Shown: positions 1-8,050, counted from the first letter of the stretch. The stretch: 13,907 nt of DNA from GCA-965745 sp046704525 (GCA_046704525.1 JBJKRS010000103.1:1-13907); one strand, 5' to 3'. Notes: generated from the sequence alone by a model not told the origin. Program-made: numbers and translations.

Positions 1-1
1 G

Positions 2-1315
2 TACCCTCCCCCGGAGACTGAGGAAATACTTGAGGAAAACCTTGAGGAGCTATTCTCAAAGAGAGTCACTGTGGGAACGGTCAACAAGGTCAAGAACACG
101 AACGCAACATTGCTGCCCGAGCTCCACCAGAAGATGCTTTACAACATAAAGAAAGAGGTGATTGGGCTTGGCCCCCTTGAGCCGCTCATCAGGGACCCAA
201 ATATAGAAGATATAAGCGGGATAGGGGCCAAGGATGTCTACATAGTTCACAAAATCCTCGGCTCCATGGCCACAGAGATAACTTTCGGGGACAATGACAG
301 GCTCTCCATATTTGCAAAGAGGCTCAGCGAGAGAGTCGGCAGGCCAGTGAGCGACAAGAACCCCATTGTTGATGCGACACTGCCCGACGGATCAAGACTC
401 TCCATCGTCTACAGCTCAGATGTTTCTGCAAGGGGCCCCAGCTTCACAATAAGGAAGTTCCAGGACATACCAATCAGCATCGTCCAGCTGATCAGGTATA
501 ACACAATGTCAGCTGAAGAGGGGGCTTACCTGTGGCTGGCACTTGAGTATGGCCAGAGCGTATTTGTCTGCGGCGAAACTGCAAGCGGCAAAACCACTGT
601 GGTCAATGCCATGATTCCATTCATAAGGCCTGAGTCCAAGATTTTCAGTGCCGAGGATACTCCTGAGGTCAGGGCACCACACTCTGCGTGGCAGCAGCTG
701 GTGACCAGGGAGAGGGGAGCTGAGGACAGCAGGGTGACGCTGTTTGATCTGCTTAAGACAGCCTTGAGGTCCAGGCCCAACTACATCATCGTAGGTGAAA
801 TAAGGGGAGCAGAAGGATCAATGGCATTCCAGGCCATGCAGACTGGCCACCCTGTTATATCAACATTCCACGCGGCATCGGTGAAGAAGATGATACAGAG
901 GTTCACCGGAGTTCCGATCAACATTCCTGTCACTTTCATGGATAACCTTAACATAGCCTTGATACAGCAGGCTGTCTACGTGAATGGCAAATTCCTGAGG
1001 AGGACAACAAGCATAAACGAGATCGAGGGTTACTTCGAGGAACTGGGAGGAGTTTCCACAAAACAGGTGTTCCAGTGGGACCCGACTACAGACAGGCACA
1101 TATTCAGGGGAATGAACAACAGCTACATTCTCGAGAAGAGAATCGGGCAGACTGCCGGACTTCCCGATCCCAAGATGATATACGACGAGCTGTTCAAGAG
1201 GGCGAGAATTCTCAAGTACATGCTGGACCACAACATCAACTCTTACTATGATGTGTTCAACCTGGTCAAGACATTCTACGCAAAGGGAGACATTGGAGTC
1301 CCAATATTCGGGTGA
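2..1315 (+). CDS. arlI: Archaellum motor ATPase ArlI (FlaI), 5'-truncated by window edge
   Basis: ArlI is the hexameric cytoplasmic secretion ATPase that powers archaellin export and archaellum rotation, working on the platform protein ArlJ. The frame is open from base 2, so the true start lies upstream; GTG 71 is only an internal codon. The visible part is 437 residues and probably lacks much of the N-terminal domain. In window numbering, the Walker A motif (GETASGKTT) starts at residue 191, and the Walker B/Asp-box region (IIVGEIRGAEG) has its Glu at 266, followed by the His-containing segment GHPVISTFHA. The TASGKTT P-loop, the QAMQTGHP stretch and the tail ending in a VFNLVKTFYAKG-like segment resemble archaellum FlaI more than generic TadA/GspE pilus ATPases, but an archaeal type IV pilus ATPase is not excluded because no archaellin or arlH is in view. 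Its TGA overlaps the ribosome-binding site of the following arlJ, as expected for the last two genes of an archaellum operon. Confidence 0.85.
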   Translation, partial: YPPPETEEILEENLEELFSKRVTVGTVNKVKNTNATLLPELHQKMLYNIKKEVIGLGPLEPLIRDPNIEDISGIGAKDVYIVHKILGSMATEITFGDNDRLSIFAKRLSERVGRPVSDKNPIVDATLPDGSRLSIVYSSDVSARGPSFTIRKFQDIPISIVQLIRYNTMSAEEGAYLWLALEYGQSVFVCGETASGKTTVVNAMIPFIRPESKIFSAEDTPEVRAPHSAWQQLVTRERGAEDSRVTLFDLLKTALRSRPNYIIVGEIRGAEGSMAFQAMQTGHPVISTFHAASVKKMIQRFTGVPINIPVTFMDNLNIALIQQAVYVNGKFLRRTTSINEIEGYFEELGGVSTKQVFQWDPTTDRHIFRGMNNSYILEKRIGQTAGLPDPKMIYDELFKRARILKYMLDHNINSYYDVFNLVKTFYAKGDIGVPIFG

Positions 1316-1316
1316 T
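1311..1316 (+). promoter_or_regulatory. Ribosome-binding site deciding the arlJ start
   Basis: GGTGAT lies across the arlI stop codon and four bases before ATG 1321. It matches the archaeal anti-Shine-Dalgarno sequence well. It favours ATG 1321 over the alternative GTG at 1312, which would itself lie inside this site. Confidence 0.6.
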
Positions 1317-1320
1317 TGCT

Positions 1321-2991
1321 ATGGTGGAGTCGGAAGCTGGAGGAGCAAAACGGACAGGCCTTTTCACAGGTCTCGAGTTCAAGAACAAGCAGGTCTACCT
1401 CGTGCTTGGAGCCACGGGAGCAACAGGTTTCATGCTGATGATGTGGATGTACACAAACTCCATCTACATGCTTGTCGGATCCAGCCTTGCCGGGCTCCTG
1501 CTCTTCGGCGTTCTCCTTAAGCCAGTCATAGAAAGGGACAGCAAGAAGAACGACATAAACTCAAACATCCCGTTCTTCGTGACCGCTTTTGCCACCCTTT
1601 CCACATCGGATTCGAACCGAATAACCCAGCTGGACATACTTTCAAAGAAGGACAAACTGGGCCTTGTGAAAGATGACCTCGCCACCATAGTCAATCTTGT
1701 CAGGAACTGGAAGAGAGGCCTATCCGAGGCTTCAATGCTGATGGCGGAGAAGACCCCAAGCGACGTGTTTGCAGATTTTCTCTCCAGGTTCGCACATGCA
1801 ATGGATAGCGGGCAGGATTTTGATGACTTCGTCAGGACGGAGGCTGACACCGTTATGAGTAATTTCGAGACCACCTACCAGTCAGCTCTCTATTCCTTCG
1901 AGCTCTACAAGGACCTATACGTGTCCATGCTCCTTGCCTTCGCATTCCTCATAACATTCGTGATGATCATGCCCGTCCTTGTTCCGATGAATGTCATAGA
2001 AGTGCTCTCCCTGAGCCTGCTGGTTGTGGCGCTGGGCGAAACCATGTTAGTATACGGAATAAAGATAGTGCTCCCTAATGATCCCGTGTGGCACCAGACT
2101 GGGATCAAATCAGACATCCAGAAACACATTGACAAGCTGTTCAAGATCTGTGGAGGCCTCTCAGTAGTCATAGGCATAGCTTCGTATGTTTCCGGACTCT
2201 ACAACATGGTTCCGGTATACTTCCTCGTTCCCCTGGTCATGACGCCCCTAGCATACCCGAGCTATGTGGGATCAAAATATGAGAGGCGTGTGGCGAAGCA
2301 GGATGACATGTTTGGAAGTTTCATCAGGTCTCTTTCAGGTTCAGCTTCTGCCAGGGGAAACCTCCTCATAGATGCACTGAAGGCGATCATCCTTCACGAT
2401 TTTGGAATACTGACACGAGATGTGAGGAACCTCTACAGGAGGCTCAAATACAGGGTCAACAGCCTCACTGCGTGGAAATACTTCAGCGCCGACACTGGAT
2501 CACACCTGATTGAAGTCTTCTCGGGCACATTCGTTGAGAGCATTGAACTGGGAGCAGATGCAGGCAATGCTGGAGAGATAGTGGCGAACAATTTTGACAG
2601 GGTTGTCAGGATGAGGCGCAGGAGGCATGCTGCAGCCCAGTCCTACGTTGGCGTACTTTACGGAATAACGGGCGGGCTTGCATTTGCGCTTGGCATTTCC
2701 TTCGGTGTCCTTCAGATCATAAACCAAATATTTGCGACATTCAACACTGCCAGCCTGAGCGACTACGGCATTTTTGTCGGCCAGCCCGCCAACGCTGTCT
2801 TCGAGATAGAGGTGTTCATTTCACTGATACTGTTTGTGCATTCATTCATAGCGGGTGCGGCGCTTAAAATCGCCGACGGGGGCAAAACCATCTTCGGGTT
2901 CCACCATTCTATAATAATGTCCTGGATAGTGTCTGGAGTGCTGTACGGAACCCTGCTGATCACCAACTCGATCCTTTCGGGAGCCCTGTGA
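1321..2991 (+). CDS. arlJ: Archaellum membrane platform protein ArlJ (FlaJ)
   Basis: ArlJ is the polytopic membrane platform on which ArlI acts to insert archaellins; it is related to GspF/TadC proteins. From ATG 1321 the protein has 556 residues, the usual FlaJ size. Hydrophobic segments are seen at about 25-70 (two), 200-245 (two), 278-320 (two), 443-470, 494-515 and 529-552, giving roughly nine membrane passes. Two soluble, charged stretches separate them (about 75-195 and 320-440), the two-lobed arrangement typical of FlaJ with duplicated T2SSF-like cytoplasmic domains. GTG 1312, overlapping the arlI stop as GTGA, is an alternative start adding three residues, but GGTGAT at 1311-1316 fits ATG 1321 better. 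It should be co-translated with arlI. arlJ is commonly the last gene of archaellum operons, and here the next gene has its own promoter. Confidence 0.88.
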   Translation: MVESEAGGAKRTGLFTGLEFKNKQVYLVLGATGATGFMLMMWMYTNSIYMLVGSSLAGLLLFGVLLKPVIERDSKKNDINSNIPFFVTAFATLSTSDSNRITQLDILSKKDKLGLVKDDLATIVNLVRNWKRGLSEASMLMAEKTPSDVFADFLSRFAHAMDSGQDFDDFVRTEADTVMSNFETTYQSALYSFELYKDLYVSMLLAFAFLITFVMIMPVLVPMNVIEVLSLSLLVVALGETMLVYGIKIVLPNDPVWHQTGIKSDIQKHIDKLFKICGGLSVVIGIASYVSGLYNMVPVYFLVPLVMTPLAYPSYVGSKYERRVAKQDDMFGSFIRSLSGSASARGNLLIDALKAIILHDFGILTRDVRNLYRRLKYRVNSLTAWKYFSADTGSHLIEVFSGTFVESIELGADAGNAGEIVANNFDRVVRMRRRRHAAAQSYVGVLYGITGGLAFALGISFGVLQIINQIFATFNTASLSDYGIFVGQPANAVFEIEVFISLILFVHSFIAGAALKIADGGKTIFGFHHSIIMSWIVSGVLYGTLLITNSILSGAL

Positions 2992-3003
2992 AATCACAGT
3001 AAC

Positions 3004-3012
3004 AATAAAATA
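3004..3012 (+). promoter_or_regulatory. TATA box of the TPR protein gene (leaderless promoter)
   Basis: AATAAAATA is centred about 26 bases before ATG 3034. That spacing puts the transcription start on or next to the start codon. No Shine-Dalgarno sequence precedes the ATG, which agrees with a leaderless message separate from arlIJ. Confidence 0.5.
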
Positions 3013-3033
3013 GATTCAAGAAACTACAGTGGG

Positions 3034-6000
3034 ATGATTGACGCCTCGAGCGCCAAGAAGTCCCTGAAGCGATTTGTGGGGCTTGTGGAATCCATTATGG
3101 ATTCAAGCGATCCCGAAGAGAGGGATTCTGCACTTTCTGACCTCATGTCATATTCGAGGGAGAATTCCGGAGTTATCAGGGAGGCGGCAACCGAGGACAC
3201 ATCACAGTTGATATCATACCTTGTAGTAGCAGTGTACAAATCTGGTTCAGACAAGCTTGACGAGCTTCTTGAAGTTGTGCGCCAGATAGACCCCAATAAT
3301 TCTATCGTGGGTGAGTACGAGATTGTCAGCCTGCTTGACAAGGAGGCATACACAGAGATCATTGACAGGGTTACTTCAGATCCTGGTTTTTCAAAATCTG
3401 ATGGCGTCATGGACGTGCTGAGGAAGAGTGCGAGGATGTCCGGGAAATATTCCGAGGTTGCCCGGTACCTTGCTGAAAATGGCCTGTATGATGCAGAATT
3501 CTTTGCGGAATACTGCAAGAAAGACATGGACAGTGATACCAACTCCTCCATAATAGAGGCACTGGAATCGGAAGATTCGAGAGAGAATGAGATTGCCTTT
3601 CTGGAGAGTGTAACATCCCACAGTGACAGTCCTGGATACCTTCTCAGGCTCGTGAACCTTTACATGAAGAGTGGGGAGGAGGAAAAGCTGAAGGGTGTCC
3701 TGGAGAGGCTTGATCCATCCGATGTAGAAGGGAAGCAGGATTACCTAGACATTGCATCTGGATACGACCAGATTTCAGAGTACGGCAAGGCGCTGCTCTT
3801 CACCAATTCCGGGCTTTCTTCACACAGGAACGACCGGGACCTGATGCTGATGAAGGCCAGGATGCTGGTCATGTTAAGGAGGGAGGGCGAGGCTTCCGAA
3901 ACTCTTTCAGAGCTTGTGGACTCCTATCCCAAGGATGATGTGTCCATAAGGCTTGCAGCGAGCCTGAGCTACAAGTCAGAGCAGTTCAAGGAGACGCTGA
4001 AATACATTGGCCTGCTGCGTGACCTGACGGAACTGGAACTGTCAGACTACATAATGCTGGTGGATTCTGAGATCAGGTCATCATTGTTTGATGAGGCTGG
4101 GGAGAACCTGGACCATGCTATTTCAAAATTCGGCCCGAACCTGGACCTGTTCAAGTACAAGCTGAAGCTTGAAACCACAATAAATGACAGGAACGAGTCC
4201 TACAGCACTGCCCTTGAGATACTCAAGCTTGATCCGCTGAACAGTGAGGCCATAGACATCAAGTTCACATACCTGTTCGACCAGCAGGAGTACAGGGATG
4301 TAGTTGACGATCTCGATGAAATTGGCAGCGATCCTGTAAGGGAGAAATACCTTGATATTTACGCGACGAGCCTGATTTACCTGAACAAGTTCCATGCTTT
4401 CCTCAAGGTGATGAAGGGAAAGCCGGAGCTCGTGGACAGCGGATACGTTTTGGATGCCGTATACTACACTGTCAGGGATGACGAGAAGATTAAGGATATC
4501 CTTGATTTCCTGAAGGAGATCAAGCCCCCCTCAGGAGTGGCAATGAAGATAGTGCTCAACAGGCTTCTCAGCGTCCGACCACTATACGGCGGAGAAGCAG
4601 CAGCGGTTTGCCTTTCAACCAGGTCTTTTGCCCTGGGTTATATCATCACATCCGCGAGCATAGACTTCAGGGAAAAGAAGAGGCCTGAGGAAGCTGACAC
4701 TATCCTTTCCAATGCTTACTTCAAGGAAGTCTCGGCAACCATGGACCTCATCCAGCAGATATACGGGATGGGTGAGAAAGTCTCCGGGCTTTCCGATTCT
4801 CCCAGGCTTATTTACCCCGTTGTAGCAGCCCTTGTTGACGTTGGGAAGCACGAGGCGGCAAGGGAAGTTCTGGACAGATCCTACGACAGCAAGCTCAACG
4901 ATCCCTTCTATTACTATTATGACGCCATCCTCAATTTCAGGAAGGGGAACAGCGGTGCGGCCAGAAAGAGCATAAGGAGGGCCCTTTCAAGGCTTACCAA
5001 CAACGAGTTCCTGACGCTGGAAGCCGAGATTATGCTCTCCGAGGGTGACTTTGACGACGTCAGGGACACTCTTGTAAAACTTGCGGATAGAGGGATAGTA
5101 CAGAGCATCAATTTCGAGGAGATATATAAGTATGTCACCGGAAAAGAGGATTTCAAGGCCGGAAAGGGACTTTCAGAAGCACTTTCGTCCTACAGCATAG
5201 ACAACATATGGCTGAACAAGCTGAACAGGGATGTCCGCCTGAAGGAAGGCGACAATGAAGGCGCGCTGGAATACTCCAAGCTGGTTGTCAGCGCAAAGAG
5301 GAGGGAGTTTGCGGACATAAGAATACATGCAGAACTTCTGGACAAACTTGGGAAAGAGGAGCAAAAGCTGGCATTCTTCCTTGACTGCAGCGGGCCAAAC
5401 GAGAGCGCAACCATAGATCTGTGGGTTGGTGACGCATACTATGGAAAGAAGAATTTCGAGGATGCACTGGAGTACTACAACTCTGCCATAGCAAAGGGAA
5501 CTGATGCCTTTGAGATCATTAACCTGCCCGACACTCTTGTTGAGACTGGCCACCTTGACGAGGCAGCCAGGCTGATCAGCAAGCTGAAGGAGCCGGGACT
5601 CCTGAAGATAAAACTCTATTATGCCCAGGGGAACACAGAGGGCATCGTGAAGCTTCTCAGCACTTCAGACCTGGTGAAGCAGGGTGAAGAGGACAAGCTG
5701 GAATTCATCGTGGACAAACTGTGGCACAACAAGCTTGTGAGAGATGCACTGGTCAAGGCTTACAGGCGTGAAGGATACCTGTTTCTCGGGAAGCTTGTAG
5801 CCCAGAAGATGATTGAGTCGGGAGACAATGCGTCTGCTGCGGGAATTCTGGAGAATATGCTTAAAAACTACCCGGCTGACCTATCAAATGTCGCATCTCT
5901 CGCGGATGTATATGTGAGCCTTGGGAGGGTCAATGAAGCGGTTGAGCTTCTTCTCAATTCGCTCAAGCATGCAACAGGCTTCGAACAGGGCATGGCCCTT

Positions 6001-6753
6001 GTAAACAGGCTGATGCGCATATACTATGAGGAGAGGGACTTCAGTGCAGTGGTGAAGTTCTATGAATCCAACAAGGAATATGTGGATCGGACTTCAGCGC
6101 AGTACCTGATCCGCAGCCTCATATCAATGGAGGAATTTGACAGGGCAGAGGAGCTTCTTGGAAAATATGAGGGCAACCTTGTGGACCGGGAGCTGAATTC
6201 TGAGATTCTCCAGGAGATAAACGCAAAGAGGGAGTTCAGTGAAATACTGATCTATGTCAGGAGGTTGCTCAAGCTGGAGTACACAGCAGGCAAGACCTTC
6301 AGCATGAAAGAAGCCCTCTACAAGGCAGAAATACCTATTGAGAAGATTGACGAGGTGTTCGACTTTCTGAAGAGCGAGCAGTACTATAGCGAAGTGAATG
6401 AGGAAAAATATGAGATACTCTCGAGAGACGTGTTCCAAGAACTTGCAAAGAAAACGAGAGTAGAGTCGATCAGAGACGTGAGGATCAACGTGATATTCAA
6501 CAACCTCCCGAGCCGGGATGTCATAGTCGCAAAGAACCTGTACATATACATCAGGCGTTCCATGGAGACGGTACGTGAACCCAAGATCCATGACGATGTT
6601 CTGATAAAGCTGCTCAAGCTTGCCCTGAGGGATAACCTTAGGCCCGAGCCTCTGGCTGTGGCGGTAAACCTGGATGTGGGGATATCAGATGCGCTGGAGG
6701 TCATATCCCTCATGAAATACATGGAAGAGAAAGACAGGAAAGGTGGACGTTGA
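3034..6753 (+). CDS. Large TPR-like helical-repeat protein, function unknown
   Basis: This 1239-residue protein is built almost wholly of paired amphipathic helices. TPR-like units with the A/G-Y-x-x-A-L pattern are visible at about 240-310, 800-835 (GKKNFEDALEYYNSAI) and 955-990 (SLGRVNEAVELLLNSL); weaker repeats fill the rest, as in a long solenoid. From about residue 1090 the repeats give way to a charged region (MKEALYKAEIPIEKIDEVF and onward) that could be one or two small helical or winged-helix-like domains. There is no signal peptide or membrane segment, so it is probably a cytoplasmic scaffold. I do not recognise a named family. It follows arlJ and overlaps the M50-like protease gene by 11 bases, so it is probably co-transcribed with that gene. 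A link to archaellum assembly is possible from position, but the separate TATA box argues for independent control. ATG 3034 is preferred because the TATA spacing matches it. Confidence 0.85.
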   Translation: MIDASSAKKSLKRFVGLVESIMDSSDPEERDSALSDLMSYSRENSGVIREAATEDTSQLISYLVVAVYKSGSDKLDELLEVVRQIDPNNSIVGEYEIVSLLDKEAYTEIIDRVTSDPGFSKSDGVMDVLRKSARMSGKYSEVARYLAENGLYDAEFFAEYCKKDMDSDTNSSIIEALESEDSRENEIAFLESVTSHSDSPGYLLRLVNLYMKSGEEEKLKGVLERLDPSDVEGKQDYLDIASGYDQISEYGKALLFTNSGLSSHRNDRDLMLMKARMLVMLRREGEASETLSELVDSYPKDDVSIRLAASLSYKSEQFKETLKYIGLLRDLTELELSDYIMLVDSEIRSSLFDEAGENLDHAISKFGPNLDLFKYKLKLETTINDRNESYSTALEILKLDPLNSEAIDIKFTYLFDQQEYRDVVDDLDEIGSDPVREKYLDIYATSLIYLNKFHAFLKVMKGKPELVDSGYVLDAVYYTVRDDEKIKDILDFLKEIKPPSGVAMKIVLNRLLSVRPLYGGEAAAVCLSTRSFALGYIITSASIDFREKKRPEEADTILSNAYFKEVSATMDLIQQIYGMGEKVSGLSDSPRLIYPVVAALVDVGKHEAAREVLDRSYDSKLNDPFYYYYDAILNFRKGNSGAARKSIRRALSRLTNNEFLTLEAEIMLSEGDFDDVRDTLVKLADRGIVQSINFEEIYKYVTGKEDFKAGKGLSEALSSYSIDNIWLNKLNRDVRLKEGDNEGALEYSKLVVSAKRREFADIRIHAELLDKLGKEEQKLAFFLDCSGPNESATIDLWVGDAYYGKKNFEDALEYYNSAIAKGTDAFEIINLPDTLVETGHLDEAARLISKLKEPGLLKIKLYYAQGNTEGIVKLLSTSDLVKQGEEDKLEFIVDKLWHNKLVRDALVKAYRREGYLFLGKLVAQKMIESGDNASAAGILENMLKNYPADLSNVASLADVYVSLGRVNEAVELLLNSLKHATGFEQGMALVNRLMRIYYEERDFSAVVKFYESNKEYVDRTSAQYLIRSLISMEEFDRAEELLGKYEGNLVDRELNSEILQEINAKREFSEILIYVRRLLKLEYTAGKTFSMKEALYKAEIPIEKIDEVFDFLKSEQYYSEVNEEKYEILSRDVFQELAKKTRVESIRDVRINVIFNNLPSRDVIVAKNLYIYIRRSMETVREPKIHDDVLIKLLKLALRDNLRPEPLAVAVNLDVGISDALEVISLMKYMEEKDRKGGR

Positions 6754-7369
6754 ATTGAGGTCCATTCCGAAGTTCATAACCGCCGAGGTGAAGGACATAG
6801 TGATCGCTGTTGCAGCTCTCACGGCGGCATTCACGATCCTCTTCATGTTCTCCGGAAGCAGCATCTTCGGAGGAAGCATGGCCCTTATAGCACTGTTCAG
6901 CTTTGCCTCCGTCCTTACAGCTTTCCTGCTCCATGAGCTGGCACACAGGTTTACTGCACGACGGTTCGGCGGCATTGCCTTCTTCAAGCTTTGGCTCCCG
7001 GGTGTTCTCCTGGTCATTTTCACATCCTTCCTGAGGTTTCTGATCGCCGCCCCGGGTGCAGTAAATATTGGTGGAATATTCAGGAAAGACCAGATAGGGA
7101 AGACCGCACTTGCGGGGCCCCTGACCAACCTTGTTATCGGCGGAACCCTTTATGGTGTGCTTTTTTTCGCCCCAGCCGCCTTCCTGCCAAATGACCTTGC
7201 CCAAGGAATATTCCTGGTTTCTGGCATCAACCTGTGGTTCGGGCTGTTCAACCTTATTCCTCTGCCGCCACTTGACGGCGAGAAGATCTTCAGGTGGAGC
7301 ATTGAGGTCTACATAGCCATGGTTGTTGCAGCGATAATACTGAACCTGCTCAACGGGCTATTCATCTGA
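6743..7369 (+). CDS. M50 / site-2-protease-like intramembrane metalloprotease
   Basis: A 208-residue polytopic membrane protein with the two signatures of M50 proteases. HELAH (His64, Glu65, His68) lies in a hydrophobic helix, and a late segment reads NLIPLPPLDG with Asp178 as the expected third zinc ligand. Hydrophobic segments occur at about 17-45, 48-70, 85-105, 125-150, 155-175 and 190-207. Such enzymes cut membrane-embedded substrates, for instance anti-sigma-like regulators or remnant peptides, but the substrate here cannot be told. GTG 6743 overlaps the TPR gene by 11 bases. TTG 6755, two bases after the TPR stop, is a real alternative because AAGGTGG at 6740-6746 would be its ribosome-binding site; it would remove four residues. 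Tight coupling to the TPR gene suggests joint expression. Its 3' end overlaps the convergent minus-strand gene by 12 bases. Confidence 0.87.
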   Translation: MDVELRSIPKFITAEVKDIVIAVAALTAAFTILFMFSGSSIFGGSMALIALFSFASVLTAFLLHELAHRFTARRFGGIAFFKLWLPGVLLVIFTSFLRFLIAAPGAVNIGGIFRKDQIGKTALAGPLTNLVIGGTLYGVLFFAPAAFLPNDLAQGIFLVSGINLWFGLFNLIPLPPLDGEKIFRWSIEVYIAMVVAAIILNLLNGLFI

Positions 7370-7654
7370 ATTGACCAGTTTCTCGGCAGCTGGCAGTCTC
7401 GAACTGTCTGAAGGGGTCACAAAAAAGATTGTGTTCTCACCCACCTCTATCCTGTAAGCGATCTTGAATTCAACCGGGTCCACGCCACTTTTTCCGAGGT
7501 CGATTCTGTCCGCTGACTTCAAGTGTTCCCATAAACCCGCTGATGGCTTAATTATGAGACCCAGGTAAAGAGGGCTCATTGAAGCCACAAATGACTCGTC
7601 AACTCTCTCTTCGTGCTGCTGGCGGTTCTTTATGAAGATGGCTGTAAGGTTCAT
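7358..7654 (-). CDS. Small hypothetical protein, 98 residues
   Basis: Not recognised. The frame starts at ATG 7654, with an in-frame stop four codons earlier, and uses codons like its neighbours (AAG, GAG, ATA, AGA/AGG), which supports real coding. The protein is soluble and mixed alpha/beta in look. The C-terminal half has a strand-like stretch (EFKIAYRIEV, then NTIFFVTPSDSSRL), giving a faint resemblance to the small KEOPS subunit Pcc1; the N-terminal half does not fit that family, so I do not assign it. A TTTAAA element 28-36 bases upstream (7682-7690) could drive it with little or no leader, but that element fits the other strand at least as well. The gene converges on the M50-like gene with a 12-base overlap. 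Confidence 0.6.
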   Translation of the reverse strand: MNLTAIFIKNRQQHEERVDESFVASMSPLYLGLIIKPSAGLWEHLKSADRIDLGKSGVDPVEFKIAYRIEVGENTIFFVTPSDSSRLPAAEKLVNSDE

Positions 7655-7681
7655 GGGAGGTCATGCCAGATAATGCGGGGA

Positions 7682-7690
7682 CTTTTAAAT
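7682..7690. promoter_or_regulatory. Near-palindromic TATA box between divergent genes
   Basis: CTTTTAAAT reads as a TATA box on either strand. On the minus strand its centre is 32 bases before ATG 7654 of the 98-residue gene. On the plus strand it is preceded by GGGGA, like the GGGAA before the glmM box, and lies 26 bases before ATG 7712, where a start site for a plus-strand transcript would be expected. It may serve both directions. Confidence 0.4.
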
Positions 7691-7777
7691 GGATCACCCC
7701 AGGCAGGTGCGATGGTAGTGGATGACGCGCAGACTTCATTCTGGGTTAACGGGTCGGGTCAACATCTGAGAAAATGG

Positions 7778-7786
7778 TTATATATT
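7778..7786 (+). promoter_or_regulatory. TATA box of the zinc-ribbon / aEF-1beta operon
   Basis: TTATATATT is a strong TATA match. Initiation about 26 bases downstream, near 7806-7810, would leave a leader of roughly 70-75 nt before ATG 7881. This contrasts with the apparently leaderless promoters elsewhere in the window. Confidence 0.5.
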
Positions 7787-7815
7787 CTCCACCAATTCAG
7801 CGACCAGCACACTTG

Positions 7816-7847
7816 TGCAGTGCATGCCGTACAGGACACGCACTGCA
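7816..7847 (+). other. Stem-loop in the leader of the zinc-ribbon / aEF-1beta mRNA
   Basis: TGCAGTGC (7816-7823) pairs perfectly with GCACTGCA (7840-7847) around a 16-base loop; G-U pairs could extend the base by two. If transcription starts near 7808, the stem sits at the extreme 5' end of the leader. It could affect mRNA stability or translation. No known riboswitch or ribosomal-protein leader is recognised. Confidence 0.4.
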
Positions 7848-7880
7848 TGTCGAACTTACTCTGCTGGAGAATTGAACAAG

Positions 7881-8048
7881 ATGGAATACAAGGAGAATTG
7901 CACATCATGCGGAATAGGCCTCGTGGATAATGGCTATTCCATATTCGACTGCCCAAACTGTGGCGAAGAAACAATAGGTAGATGCAAGGACTGCAGGGAG
8001 CATTCCACGCAGTACACATGCCCCAAATGCGAATTCACCGGTCCGTGA
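7881..8048 (+). CDS. Small four-CxxC zinc-ribbon protein, COG2888 / HVO_2753-like
   Basis: A 55-residue protein with four CxxC knuckles: Cys7/10, Cys24/27, Cys35/38 and Cys47/50, two of them of the CPxC type. These would form two zinc sites. It matches the widespread archaeal family of tiny zinc-ribbon proteins often described as putative RNA-binding and typically encoded just before aEF-1beta, as here. A role at the ribosome or in RNA binding is inferred from that neighbourhood; no activity can be read from the sequence. ATG 7881 is supported by GGAGA at 7866-7870 with a 10-base spacer. The stop is 10 bases before ATG of the next gene, so the two are co-translated. Confidence 0.85.
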   Translation: MEYKENCTSCGIGLVDNGYSIFDCPNCGEETIGRCKDCREHSTQYTCPKCEFTGP

Positions 8049-8050
8049 GG
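8045..8050 (+). promoter_or_regulatory. Ribosome-binding site deciding the aEF-1beta start
   Basis: GTGAGG overlaps the zinc-ribbon stop codon and sits eight bases before ATG 8059. That spacing is right for ATG 8059 and too short for the in-frame TTG at 8053. Confidence 0.55.

Noticed and set aside
860..1231. Long antisense frames within arlI and the TPR gene
   Set aside because: They mirror well-supported genes, lack family motifs and have no promoter or ribosome-binding context; treated as shadow frames.
71..1315. GTG 71 as the true start of arlI
   Set aside because: The frame stays open to the window edge with family-like acidic sequence, and the family is longer at its N-terminus; the gene is cut by the window.
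7712..7775. C/D box guide RNA (GGATGAC ... CTGA)
   Set aside because: The C box departs from RTGATGA and no convincing C'/D' pair lies between; not supported.
7712..7880. tRNA gene in the intergenic region
   Set aside because: No acceptor-stem pairing or GGTTCRANNCC T-arm was found; the visible hairpin does not fit a cloverleaf.
7866..7900. Direct repeat GGAGAATTG (7866 and 7892)
   Set aside because: Only nine bases; the first copy contains the ribosome-binding site and the second lies in coding sequence, so chance is the simplest explanation.
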